From Cacajao melanocephalus (Eukaryota > Chordata > Mammalia > Primates > Pitheciidae), in contig CAUYLG010041520.1 of the NCBI GenBank assembly GCA_963573385.1, positions 1-64,000 on the forward strand: DNA of 64,000 bases, in the 5' to 3' direction. A model generated the notes under the pieces. It did not search any database, was not told the origin of the DNA, and saw only the letters and a list, made by a program, of their open reading frames with translations. How positions within the stretch are numbered: position 1 is the stretch's first letter; each line of letters opens with the position of its first letter. Positions 12,166 to 23,020 of this stretch are shown here, piece after piece. The translations under genes and the position numbers were made by a program.

Positions 12166-12779
12166 GCATAAGGGAGAAGAGAATAAAATGCTAGAAAAAA
12201 AAATGTTGTGCAGTTTTGGGGGCAAATAACAAGCGAGTATATGGCTGTCCACATCCAAGGATAAATTTAAAGCAGAACAAACACCACCTCCACCACCACA
12301 AGAGGCCTAGGAAAAGAACTTGTAACTTTGAGAAAGGATTTAAACATAACACACAACAAGCAGAGGAGGATCATATTTTCAAGCAAAATTGCTCAGGAAA
12401 TTTTAGATACCATCTGCTTTCCACTCTCAAGGAAATCGTAGAAAACACAGACTTTGTGAAATAAGAGGAAATAATGAGGCAATTTGCTGAGTGGGGAAAG
12501 GGAAAGCTGATAGAGTGAAGGAATTAATTCAAGGAAACAAAGAATGACTTATGGAATTAAAACATTAAAGGTGGTGAAGAGCTGAACTGACAATATGGGA
12601 AATTTCACCACCTCGTTGAGCAAAACAAATTTACAAAGCTAATTCTGGATGCAGAAGAGAAATGAAAAAGGTTAAAATTGCTTAGGACTTGCTGCTATTA
12701 TCGTTCCTATAGATGATCTGTTGATAACACTCCTAGAACTTACAAACTAGAAATCCTGAAATGTAAAATATATTCATAT
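12166..12779. other. Unassigned sequence
   Basis: AT-rich single-copy-looking DNA. No gene or repeat recognised. Confidence 0.4.
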
Positions 12780-12965
12780 TAACATGAGGACAACTGGCAT
12801 TATCACATCGAATTCTCACGTCTTATCTATGAGGAACATATCATTTTATACTAATTCTAAAGATGATGAAACTGAGGGCTAGAAAAGGTAGTAATCTACT
12901 CAGAGTTTTCAAGTCTGTGATAGCCTCAGGAGACAGAGGTGGAATTTACACCTAGAATTTATACC
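12780..12965 (-). mobile_element. MIR (diverged)
   Basis: Reverse-complement MIR order: 'cattatcacatcgaattctc', then 'attttata...gatgatgaaactgaggg'. Weak but ordered. Confidence 0.45.
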
Positions 12966-13599
12966 CAGAGGCTACTGGACTTCTTCAGAGGTGAGGAGGA
13001 GAGAGAAGGAGAGATGGGTAGGGGAACCAAAATATGAAAAATGAAAGGACTCGTTGATTACTGAAGGAAGAAAGGGAAAATAAAGCACTTCTAGACACAC
13101 ATGGTGATTTTCAGTCCTACCCAAGAAGCAGGGGTGCTCATCACAAACCAGGAAGCAGCAGAGGCTGAACTGGTCCCCATCTCCTGCACCTCTGCTGTAC
13201 TGGATATCAGGAACAATGAAACAAAGTATGCTGTTTTGATGAAAAACAGTTGTAACCCAGGAATTTAATATTTGAACAAGCTGAAACTCCTTTATGAAAG
13301 TAACAAAAAAATTCTCTGACACAAAAAGGACCAAAGAAAAGAAGTCTTCATTTACTACTCATGAAAAACAAAAAAGTCTACAAGAAAACCTCAGTAAAAC
13401 AATGCATGAATTTCAAAATAATAATAATTGGGGGGGAAAAAAAGCCCTCCTTTGTGGAGAAGGCAAGTCACAAAAACACCAAAGCGTGAGAGGTGAGTGC
13501 TGAAAACATTCCATGTTCTTTTCTCTGGCTCCAGTGCTCAGATCAATGCACAGCAATGAAAAGAACAAGTGCTCAAGAAATGTCTGCGCCACCATGCTT
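12966..13599. other. Unassigned; possible L1/HAL1 ORF1-like remnant
   Basis: Bases about 13270-13430 vaguely resemble an L1 ORF1-type A-rich coding stretch ('aaaacaatgcatgaatttca'). A G7 run lies at 13431. The rest is unrecognised. The 120-codon minus frame at 12972-13334 has no recognisable domain. Confidence 0.3.
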
Positions 13600-13856
13600 A
13601 TGAATGATGAGACTGGGAGGAATGCTCACTAAAGTCAGGAACAAGAAAAGGAAGTTGTCTCCGTTTTTATTTAACATCATTCTGGAAATTATAGGAAATG
13701 TAAAAGTATACGATGAAGAAATACTATATAAATATTGAGAAGGAAGAGACAGCTATATCATTATTTGTGGATCACACAATAGCACTCAGAAATCCAAGAC
13801 AGGCCACTGCAAACTGATTACAATTACAATCATTCAATAGAGAGTACAGGCACTAT

Positions 13857-13890
<34 letters not shown>

Positions 13891-13936
13891 ATATATACAC
13901 ATATATATATATATATGAGAGAAAAGAGACAGAGAA

Positions 13937-13969
<33 letters not shown>

Positions 13970-14705
13970 AAAAACTTAAAAGCTAATACCTTCCTTATAA
14001 GGTAATAATATCCAACTAAAAATATAATACATAATTATCACGTTCACAATAGCAACAAAAGTGTAAGACACCTTGAAATAACTTCAGAGAAAAATACATG
14101 TGATCCAGATGGAAATGATTTACAACATTCTGATGGAGAATATAAACATAACAAATACATTGCTAAACAAGCCATGTCCCTAGATGGGACAACTCAATAC
14201 TGTATTGATTTTAAGTCTTTAAACAGTAATCTACAAATTTAATATTATCAAATAAAATTCTAAAGTGATTTCATTTGGAACTTGACAACATGATTCCAAA
14301 ATTAATCTGCAAGTATAAGCAGATCAGAATAGCCCAAAAAATATTGAAAAAAAATTACAAGGAAGGCAAGACTGCAGTATTAAAGAATAAAATATAACGC
14401 AAGGGAACAATGAAAGATTGTTGTATTTGCTGCTGTATACTGAAACCACAGCAGAGGTAGACCAACAGAAAATTTAAAAAAAAAAAGGAAAGAAAACAGA
14501 CCCAAAAAAAGTATTTAGTGAGCCCAGAAATTGATATTTTGGATATGTGGGGAAAAAATAACATATTCAATAAATAAATTTAGATAAAAGAAAAGTTTGA
14601 ACTGCACCTCGGTTCTTTCACCAATAAAACATGTAAGTGAATGAAAATTCTAAAGTTAAAAAGTTTGTAAAATTCTGCTTACAAAGTAAAATCTAAATAA
14701 ACATT
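13600..14705 (+). mobile_element. Ancient L1M ORF2 fragment with an expanded TA tract
   Basis: A sense ORF2 remnant: 'aagtcaggaacaag' near 13633, then the 'ttatttgtggatcacac' and 'aacaaaagtgtaagacacct' blocks in ORF2 order, running to 'ttcaataaataaatttag'. It is highly decayed. A TA-rich microsatellite has grown inside it. Confidence 0.7.
13853..13967. repeat. (TA)n/(CATA)n microsatellite
   Basis: Two TA runs flank a GAGA-type patch (13916-13938), with CATA interruptions on the left side. Likely length-polymorphic and able to extrude as a hairpin. Confidence 0.97.
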
Positions 14706-14915
14706 CCTAGAATCCTTCTCTGCTTTGTTTTTCTCTGCAGCACTCATCAGCTTCTAAAATATTATATCCATTTTTTAGTATGTTCTTTGCTGTCTGTGTC
14801 TCCACATTAGAACATAAGCTCCATGAAGACTGAATTTTTAAACGCTCATCCCCAGTGTCTGGGATGCCGTCTAATATACAAAAAAAAAAATGGGTAAATG
14901 AATAAATGAACACCA
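14706..14915 (+). mobile_element. L2 3' end, lying between two L1M pieces
   Basis: 'ctgtgtctccacattagaac', 'ataagctccatgaagactg' and 'catccccagtgtctgggatg' follow the L2 3' consensus order and end in a TGAA-like tail ('aaatgaataaatgaa'). Ancient L1 ORF2 sequence lies on each side. Confidence 0.7.
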
Positions 14916-15600
14916 TCAGATTGCAAAACATTTGTGTAAGTATAAAATCCAAGAGGAGAGTACGAAGAAACAAAAATATACACATAAAATACAAAGCACG
15001 TTAAATTTTTGCCTACATCAAAAGGCAACAAAATTATATGACAGATCGTAAATATATTTATAACCTATATTGTAAGAGACTGAATATTTATGATCAAATA
15101 AATAGCCTTTATAAAATGATTAGAATGAAAAATGGACAAAGATGATGTCCAAAAGAAAAATGTTAACAGTTGGTAAGCATTTAAAATGTAAAACATCACA
15201 AATACCACAAGAATTAAAATTGAATATAAGTGAAGTATAATTCATCTCCTCACTGACTGCCAAAGCCTGACCAGACCTTATCTTCCTCCAGGGTGTGAGA
15301 AAACAGAAACTCTTACACTCAGTAAACAGTAAGTAGTAATTTTAGTCTAATCTTTCTAGAGAACATTAAAATGTGTCCGAATTTTATTTATCAATGAGTG
15401 TTTACCAGAAATCCCACTTCTAAGAAGCCACCTTACAGAAAGACTTGCTCAAATACACAGACAAACAGGAGCAATAATTTTCTGATGCATTGTAACCATA
15501 ATAACATTAAAAACTGCAAGCAACTTACATGTCTATGATAATAAATTAGGGCACATCAACACAATGGAATGTGATGCACAGTGTTGCATACCAGCATAGG
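14916..15600 (+). mobile_element. Ancient L1M/HAL1 ORF2 C-terminal remnant
   Basis: Poorly preserved; matches ORF2 order at 'catcaaaaggcaacaaaatt' and, near the end, 'ctatgataataaattagggc' followed by 'acacaatggaatgtgatg'. It may be the continuation of the element at 13600-14705. Confidence 0.5.
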
Positions 15601-15692
15601 TCAGAACTATATGAAATACTACCCATGATAAATAAGGCAAAAGATGCCAAGTTACCAGGCAACATGAGTAACCTGTCTGAGTGCGTACATAG

Positions 15693-16240
15693 CAGTGGTC
15701 CTCAAAATGAATCCCCTAGACCAGCAGCATCAACATTATCTGGGAGCATGTCAGAAATGCACATTCTCAGGTCTCATCCCAACCCTACTGAATCATAAAC
15801 TTCACCACGGGACCCAGCAATCTGTTTTCACAAGCCTTCTGTCTTAGTCTGTTCAGGCTGCTATGACAAAACACCTTGGAATGGGTGATTTATAAATAAT
15901 AGAAAGATATTTTTCACAGTTCTAAAAGCTGGAAGTCCAAGATCATGGTGCCAGCAAATTCAATGTCTGGTGAGGGCTCACTCTCTGCTTTGAGGACAGC
16001 ACTTCTTGCTCTGTCCTCAGAAGGTAGAAAAGGCAATCAGCTCCTTTGCACCCCTGCTATAAGGTCACTAATCCCATTCATGAGGGCTCTGCCCTCATTA
16101 CTTAACCACCTCCTAAAGGCCCTACCTCTTCATATTATCACATTGAAGATCAAGTTTCAAAATATGCATTCTAGAGCAACACATTTAGACAACAGCATTG
16201 TCTAAGAGATTCTCATAGACACTAACTCTGAGAACCATTG
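15693..16240. mobile_element. hAT-Charlie MITE (MER3/MER20-type), split by an MLT1 LTR
   Basis: The left half (15693-15839) opens with 'cagtggtcctcaaaatg' and carries 'accagcagcatcaacattat', 'gaaatgcacattctcaggtc' and 'ccctactgaatcataaactt'. The right half (16197-16240) closes with 'ctctgagaaccattg', the inverted terminus. This is a short non-autonomous hAT element. The MLT1 LTR lies inside, so the hAT copy is the older of the two. Confidence 0.78.
15840..16196 (-). mobile_element. MLT1-family solo LTR (ERVL-MaLR)
   Basis: Starts 'tgtcttagtctgttcaggct' and continues with 'tggaagtccaagatcatggt', 'actaatcccattcatgaggg' and 'accacctcctaaaggcccta', all reverse-complement MLT1. Only the LTR is present; no internal retroviral sequence. 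Confidence 0.88.
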
Positions 16241-16397
16241 CCAAATCTTGAAAAAGAGACACTAAATTGTTTATAATAGTGGTCTTAGGGTATAGTTTCA
16301 TAGGAAAACTCATTTTCGGCTTTATATACTTCTGTATTCCAACTGCCATGTACTGTATTTGAAGTTAATAACAAAGAAAAAAGTAGATATATTTCCA

Positions 16398-16475
16398 TCA
16401 GAGAGAGAAAGTAGGGGGAAGGGAGAGAGAAAGAGAGGGAGAGAGAAAAAGAGAGAGAAAGAGAAAGAAGAAAAG
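16398..16475. repeat. Purine (GA)-rich low-complexity tract
   Basis: GAGAGA/GGGA/GAAA mixtures on the plus strand, nearly pure purine for about 75 bases. Confidence 0.95.
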
Positions 16476-16697
16476 TGTTACCAGCTAACGGAAAAATAGA
16501 CAAGATATTTAAGTGGGTGATTCCACTCCCATAAATAGGCCAAAATTGCTCAATAATGGCAGGTTAACACTCTATTCAACTAAGGTTAAAAGAAAATTAT
16601 ATTAAAATTTGACAACTATTTCTACTTATCAAATAAACAGCATTAAGAAAAATAATAAAACCAATGGAGTCAGTGCTCTAGGGAACACTCAGACCTA

Positions 16698-16740
16698 GAA
16701 AGGAAGGAAGGAAGGGAGGGAGGGAGGGAGGGAGGGAAGA
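16698..16740. repeat. (GGAA)n/(GGGA)n microsatellite
   Basis: A GGAA run turning into GGGA units, immediately 5' of the Alu monomer. Confidence 0.95.
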
Positions 16741-16754
16741 AATTATAGCTATCA

Positions 16755-16901
16755 GACCACGTGTAATGGTGCACACCTGGAGTCCCGGCTATGTGGAAGG
16801 ATCACTTGAGCCCAGAGGTTCAAGGCTGTGCTATGACTATGCTTCTGAATAGCCATGCACTCCAGCCTGATAAACATAGCGAGACCCTCATTTCTAAAAA
16901 A
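16755..16901 (+). mobile_element. Free left Alu monomer (FLAM-type, 7SL-derived)
   Basis: A monomer of ~145 bp. It has the Alu/7SL 5' half ('gtcccggctatgtgg', 'gatcacttgagcccag') followed by 'tgaatagccatgcactccag' and 'aacatagcgagaccctc', a 3' form found in 7SL RNA and early FLAM monomers rather than in dimeric Alu. Its A tail has seeded the GATA array. A 'ctatca' repeat at both ends may be the target duplication. A 7SL pseudogene is less likely because the 7SL S-domain is missing. Confidence 0.75.
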
Positions 16902-16902
16902 A

Positions 16903-16910
16903 TGATAGAT

Positions 16911-16960
<50 letters not shown>

Positions 16961-16971
16961 GATAGATAGAT
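16903..16971. repeat. (GATA)n tetranucleotide array
   Basis: About 15 near-perfect GATA/TAGA units grown from the FLAM tail, ending in 'gatagatagatc'. A likely polymorphic STR. Confidence 0.97.
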
Positions 16972-16980
16972 CTATCAACA

Positions 16981-17200
16981 TTAAGTATTTAATACATGGC
17001 AAGCAGAATTCTAAGAACTTTATAAAATAATTCACTTAGTCCTAACAACCATGTGAGAAAAGTGAAATAAGCATTTTACAGATAAGGAAACAGGCGAGAG
17101 TGTCCATAATGTGCCCAAGACCACTGAAGTAGTGAGGAGTGGGGCCAGCTTGTGATCCCATGTCTCTGTCTCCAGAGCCCACACTGGTAATAACTGTGCT
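16981..17200 (-). mobile_element. MIR
   Basis: Reverse-complement MIR through most of its length: 'gcattttacagataaggaaa', then 'gtgcccaagaccact' and a tail resembling 'ctccagagcccacactggt'. Confidence 0.75.
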
Positions 17201-18094
17201 GAGAGGAGCAGGCATAATATGATATCATTTAAATTGTTGATGGTTTATAGAAAAAAGGCTGAAAGATTAGACACTGAAACATTAACAATGGTTATCTCTT
17301 TGTCACAGAATTAAAGGTAATTTAAATTTTGTTTTCTCTCCATTTATGTCTATAATTTCTTCTGTCTCTGAAGCTTATATATTACTTGGGCAATGTGAGT
17401 GATAAATATTTAATAGGGGACTTTCTGGTTCTATTAAGAAAAATGAATAAGAACTCACTAAGAGGACAAGCTCTACAGAATCCAGCCAGCAGAAGAAGAA
17501 ACTTTGAAAGACATAGAGTTTTGAAAAAACATGGTACTTCAAGGAAACAATGGGAATCTGAATGTGGGTGGCATGGAAATCACTTATAACACCATCATCC
17601 ACTTCCAGACTGCAGTTGCCAACCAAAAAGTAAATAAGTGAAAGCTCAGAAAAATTTTAGCTCAAAGTTTCAGTCTGCTCAATGCAAATGAACATGTGGC
17701 TTTTCCTCACTAAAGAGACTTTGACAACTGGGGCATTCAAATAGCACAGCCATTCTTGTTTCTTACATACCAACAAGAATATTGGACTGGAATTCATTAG
17801 AAAAGTCTTTATTTGTCCATAAGAGAGAGCACACATGTAATATCCATGCTATACTGCCAGCATGGTAACTCAATGTCCAAGGAGGTGCTGGAAGGACAAA
17901 CTCATGGCTAGGGCAGACAGATGGACATTTCTGATGACTCAAGGTCTCTAGGTGGGAATATGTCATACTGGGACTATAGGCTCCAGGAGAGGATTGGAGA
18001 CAAGCATCTATAGAATGAGGGTGCTGTGAAGCCCCACATGGCTTAATGCTCCCAACTGCCAGTACTTAAAATTCAGGTTTTCTCCTGCCATGCC
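17201..18094. other. Unassigned sequence
   Basis: No repeat, exon or RNA recognised. Frames of up to 83 codons show no known content. Confidence 0.4.
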
Positions 18095-18540
18095 ATCCCA
18101 GGGCATCCTGTCCCTTTCCTGATGGATGAACTTGTCCTTGTGTTAGATTTTATTATTGTTCAAACTATTCACTGCCTCTCCCTGTGGAGGGATTATTTTT
18201 CACCACTCCACTAGCATCAGGATTGTCCATGTGGCTTTCTTTAGCCAATGAAATAAAAATGAAATTTTCATGTACACACTTCTAATTAGAAACTTTAAGA
18301 GCCATTGTATACTTGCCATATTCAGCTATGTTCTCTTTTCTGTCATACAATTATTAACATCCCATATGAGGGGAGCTCTATTAGCCTGGGCCCAGAATAA
18401 ATACGTTGTATAGGATAACTACAGCTGACCCAACATAAACATGAAATGTGAGTGAGAAGTGAACTTTTGTGGTTGTAAGACAGAGATTTGGGGCTGATTT
18501 GTTACTGCAGCATATCTTAGCCTAAACTGACTGATAAGCT
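18095..18540 (+). mobile_element. Unclassified ancient interspersed repeat (tentative)
   Basis: The terminal stretch 'ttggggctgatttgttactg' followed by 'cagcatatcttagcctaaac' and 'tgactgat' matches a recurring 3' motif of old mammalian repeats. I cannot name the family. Confidence 0.35.
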
Positions 18541-19239
18541 ACTGTATCCTGGCTTTCATACTCAAGACTCACTTAACATCAGGAATCACTTCCTTCTAGA
18601 ACCTCTGCAACAATTCACTGCATTCTTAGAGACAGAAAAGTTAGCCTGGGTACATCTCCCTCCTTGGAAGTGAGGGAGTTTTTTACTCCCTTTGGTATAT
18701 GATGATGACTTGACTCACTTGTCCCTCTCTGGAGTAAACTGACAGACTGATTTCCTCAAGCCTTCCTTCTACCTCACACTCAACACACACTTACATCAAA
18801 AATCTCCTTTCTTCCAGCTTGTCATATGGTCTCTGCCATGCCTATGATAACAGAGTATAAAAAGCAATGGAGAGCTTGGCCAGTGGAGAATGAAGCCAGC
18901 CTTCAGACAGTAGCCAAAAGATGATGAAATAGAAAATCTCTCTTCCAGTCAGTATCTTTGAGGGCTCTTGAATTCTCCAGTATAAAAAAACTTACAGTTT
19001 GAGTAATGCTGGTTTCCAAGAATCCAGGATTCTAACTGTTACCCATTGTTCTAGCCATTAACAAGGCAACGTTGTCACTGGCAATAAAGTGCAAGCATCT
19101 GCTTTGTAAATGGTTGATGAGCAGTACTTTTGGGCCTCTGCAAACGTATCACTTGATTATTACAGAGGAAGCTTTGGAAGGAAATGAAAACGCAAGGAGT
19201 GTTTGGAATGGTCAAGAGGCATTAGTAAGAACAATAGCG
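18541..19239. other. Unassigned sequence
   Basis: No gene or repeat recognised. Confidence 0.4.
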
Positions 19240-19920
19240 ACAACAACAATAATATTATTACTAAATATAACAGCTAACATGTGCCCTGGCTAGCTGTCTT
19301 TGGTGTCCTAAGCCCCTCACATGTATTAATTCATTTGCCATTCCTAACTAACCTGAGAATAAGGTACAATTTGTTCTTCATATCTTAAAGATGAGAAAAT
19401 GGAAGATTTAAAAGGTAACGTGCAAAAGGCCATATAGGAAAATGTGGCACATATACACCATGGAATACTATGCAGCCATAAAAATTGATGAGTTCGTATC
19501 CTTTGTAGGGACATGGATGAATCTGAAAACCATCATTCTCAGCAAACTGACACAAGAACAGAAAATCAAACACCGCATGTTCTCACTCATAGGTGGGTGA
19601 CGAACAATGACAACATATGGACACAGGGAGGGGAGCATCACACATTGGGGTCTGTTGGGGGGAATGGGGAGGGACAGTAGGGGTTGGGGAGGTTGGGGAG
19701 GGATAACATGGGGAGAAATGCCAGATATAGGTGATGGAGGGATGGAGGCAGCAAACTACCTTGCCATGTATGTACCTATGCAACAATCCTGCATGATCTG
19801 TACATGTACGCCAGAACCTAAAGTACAATTTAAAAAAAAAGACCATATCATAATTCAATGCAATACTGTGATTTTGAATTCAGATCTCTTAACATCAGAG
19901 CTCAAGCACCTAATCATCAT
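19240..19920 (-). mobile_element. MIR split by a young L1
   Basis: Left part 19240-19435 ('cacatgtattaattcatttg', 'tcttaaagatgagaaaatgg') and right part 19849-19920 ('gattttgaattcagatctct') are the two halves of one reverse-complement MIR. Confidence 0.7.
19436..19840 (+). mobile_element. L1PA/PB-type 3' end inserted in MIR
   Basis: Begins in late ORF2 ('aatgtggcacatatacacca'), has the G-rich 3' UTR tract (about 19645-19705) and a poly(A) tail. The target duplication 'aaaaggccatat' (19424-19435) and 'aaaagaccatat' (19837-19848) differs at one base. The frames here are L1 relics. Confidence 0.95.
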
Positions 19921-20039
19921 ATCATACTGCCTGAGATTAAGGATATAAATACATAGAAATATTTGGGAATTCTTTCCCAACTTCTTTCAAGAGAAGTTAC
20001 ATGGATAAAGTTGAAAAACTGTGTATATGTTTTTTTCCT

Positions 20040-20640
20040 AAATTCCAAACAATAGCATTTCTTAACTGTTATTTTAAGTTACTTGGTTTGTAGAATGAAG
20101 ACAGTAATTCTCGTGCTGCAGTGAGGGCTACAGTGAGGACAGAAAGTGGTAGTGACACAGGAGGGAAGGAGGACTTCTCTCTAGACCAGACTGAAGACTA
20201 GCCGAAACCCAGAAAAGGTGTGGAAAATACCTCTGGCTTTAGCTGCCCATCACCATAAGACACTCCCACCAGTGTCATGACAGTTTACCAATGCCACGGC
20301 AACACCTGGAAATTACCACTCTTGCCATGGCGGAAGTTACCTCCCATTTTCTATTTCTGAATAATCTGCCCCTTAATCAGCATGTCATTAAAAATGAGTC
20401 TAAATGTGACTGCAAATCACCCATATGCTGCTCCTCTCAGTGCACTGCCTACGGGCTAGCACTGCCTGGCAGGAGCCTTCACAGAATTCTTGCACTGCAG
20501 CCGCCTCAGTAAAGCTGCTTTCTTTCCACCATGGACTCGTTCTTGATTTCTTTCCTGAGCAAAGCCAAGAACCTGCCCTGCATCGGTAGTAAATGGGAGC
20601 AACACCTGTAAAACCCAAAATGCTAAATAAGTGTCATTTA
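20040..20640 (+). mobile_element. MIR split by an LTR
   Basis: Left part about 20075-20152 ('gtttgtagaatgaagacagt', then 'ctacagtgaggac') and right part about 20609-20640 ('gctaaataagtgtcattta', leading into ATT units) fit sense MIR order. Diverged. Confidence 0.5.
20153..20608 (+). mobile_element. Solo LTR, ERV1-type
   Basis: Contains 'tgtcatgacagtttaccaat' and 'gccacggcaacacctggaaa', a 'cctcagtaaagctgctttct' region at the position of the usual AATAAA, and 'ccatggactcgttcttgatt', in the order found in several ERV1 (MER4-like) LTRs. No internal retroviral sequence is nearby. Exact family and edges uncertain. Confidence 0.65.

Positions 20641-20671
<31 letters not shown>
20637..20671. repeat. 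(ATT)n microsatellite
   Basis: About 11 ATT units at the 3' tail of the MIR. Confidence 0.97.
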
Positions 20672-21365
20672 GCAATGCCATACTCGGTTGCTAACTGGCA
20701 ACAATGAGCTGATAGTGAGAAGCACTATAGACCAGAAGACAAATATTAGTGTCATATCAAATCTGAGCATGTGCTTTCTCCTAAAGTAGAGTCACTTGTA
20801 GAAAACAAGCACTACCACCACAAGCAATAATAAAAGCCAGTAACACATCAAAATTCATCTGCTTGAAAACATCCAGAGAGTTTCAGAGGCAGCTGAGATT
20901 TAAAAGCCAGACACCTAAAAGAAAGGGACGTTCACCAGTGTGGGCTCAATTTTCTGCATGTTGATATTTTCCTTAGGACATTTATCAATGACTGGACCAG
21001 GGTAAGAGGCTGAAAGGTTAGGCAGGGACAATTGTTACAAGGGATAGAAACAAGCAAAGAGATAGGCAATTGCACAAGGGTAGAGGCAAAGTAAACAGTT
21101 AGTTTCAGGGCTGCAAAATTAGCAAGGGCTTGAGAGGCAAATATCCAAGACAGAAGGAAAGAACAGGCCAGTGAGACCAGCATTCAACACCAATTTTCCT
21201 CTCGACATTTATATATGAAGTATCACAGAGCAGAAGACTAAGAAACCAAACTATAAGAGATTTAAAAAAAAAAAGAGTTTTGACAGCCTCAGAGTAATGA
21301 AGAGACAAAAATTAGATGGAAATACCCACCAAGAAGAAATGTTTTAGGAAATATCACAAGGGCAC
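20672..21365. other. Unassigned sequence
   Basis: No gene or repeat recognised. Confidence 0.4.
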
Positions 21366-21491
21366 CTGTGGGACACCTAGAGGCCGGTAACTTCCGGGCA
21401 TTGCTGTCGCACTGTTAAACTGTCATAGCGCTGGTGCGAGTGTCTTACAGTGGTGGGCACTATAAACTGCCCTAGCTGGGACACCTAGAGG
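21366..21491. mobile_element. Possible ERV1 LTR core between 15-base direct repeats
   Basis: The CpG-containing stretch 'taacttccgggcattgctgt', 'ttaaactgtcatagcgctgg' and 'tgcgagtgtctta' resembles the conserved middle of certain ERV1 LTRs. It lies between two copies of 'tgggacacctagagg' (21369-21383 and 21477-21491). Confidence 0.4.
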
Positions 21492-22828
21492 GTGATGCAC
21501 TGGGATTGGCATCAAAAAAAAGATAGCCTTAGCCACACAAAGAATGCAATCTGCCCTCAGATCAGCTCTATCCATGATGGTCTGAGATGCCTGTGCCCCT
21601 GCTGCCTGCCAGAGAAAAGGTCGAATCCACACAGGAGGGCACTAGTATCCTCCAGAAACCCTACAAGTTTGACATACATAATCTCCAACATCCAATTGAA
21701 ATTACCACATATATCAAAAAGTAGCATCAATGGGAAAAGGAAAAAAACAATAAAAAGAGACCCACAATTGACTCTGTTACTGAAGTTATGAGATTCACAC
21801 TTTGACTTTTGATTTAAATGTTTGATAAAATAGATGAGAAGTTAGAAAGTTTGACCACACAACTGAAATCAAATAAAAAGGAATAAAATAGAAATCCTCT
21901 AAAAACTACAATAACTGAAATTAAGAATTCAGTATATAAGTTAAGCAGTGGGTTGGACAATGGTGGAGAGAGCTGGAAGACACATGGGTAGAAAGACCCA
22001 GACTAAAGCATAGAAAGTTAAAAAAAAAATGAAAATGATGAATATGTATATATATCTTCTTGAGTAAAGGTTTACCATATATGGAATTTGTATCCTAAAT
22101 GAAAAGAGTAAAGAGAATGGGACCAGATTAATATTTGAATAGATAATAGCTCAGAATTTTCTAACACTGGTAAACATCAAGGTATGGATTCAGGAAGGGA
22201 CACAACTCCCAATAAGAATACATACAAAACAATTACACCTATATACCTCATAAACTGCTGAAAATGAAAGAAACAGAGAAAATAGAAAACAGAGAAAAAT
22301 TTCAAAGCATCCGAGGGAAAAAGACAAACCTTCAAAGGAGCAAAAATTAGACTAGTAAGTGATTTTTCAAGAAAACACTGAAAACTAGAACACAACAAAA
22401 TGACATCTTTAAAGTTGTGGGAAAGATAACCACCAATCTAAAATTCTATACTCAGAGAAAACACATTTCACTAGTGGAAAAAAAATAAAGACATTTTTAA
22501 ACAGACAAAACCAGAGAGAATTCATTGCCAGGGACCTGTGCTAAGGAAATACTATAGGGAATTCTTCAGGAATGAGGAAAATGATCCCAGATACAAATGG
22601 GAAATGCAAGAAGAAATAAAGATTAAATATGAGAATGAATATAATGAAATACTGACTTTACAGAAAAGCATCATGTTTTATAATCATAAAATAATGAAGA
22701 ATTAAAATGCATGACAATGATAACACAAAAGCCTAGAACAGATAGAAGTTAAAATGTTCTACATTCCTAGCATTATTTGTGAATTGGTTAATATTAAGCA
22801 GTAATAATTCAAAAATTCATACCTTAAT

Positions 22829-23020
22829 CTAAGACTGGTCAAGAAAAAAGATAAAATAGCATAAATTATTGTATCAAGAATCAAAGGACCAACATCAGTA
22901 CAAATACTACAGATATTTAAAAGATAGCATAAGAATATTAAGAAGAACTTCATTCCAACACATTTAAAAATTCAGTTCAATCAAAACAAATCCTAGAAAA
23001 ACTGATACAGGAAGACATGG
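22829..23020 (+). repeat. Out-of-order copy of an L1 ORF2 segment
   Basis: This ~190-base piece matches 24229-24425 (about 75-77% by eye), sharing 'gcataaatta', 'ttacagatatt'-like and 'tagcataagaatatt' blocks. It sits in the inter-ORF region, about 1.4 kb upstream of the in-order copy and in the same orientation. Confidence 0.75.

Noticed and set aside
16755..16901. 7SL RNA gene or pseudogene
   Set aside because: The S-domain of 7SL is missing and the length fits a free left Alu monomer.
20456..20770. Minus frame with a poly-Asn run
   Set aside because: The Asn run is the ATT microsatellite at 20637-20671.
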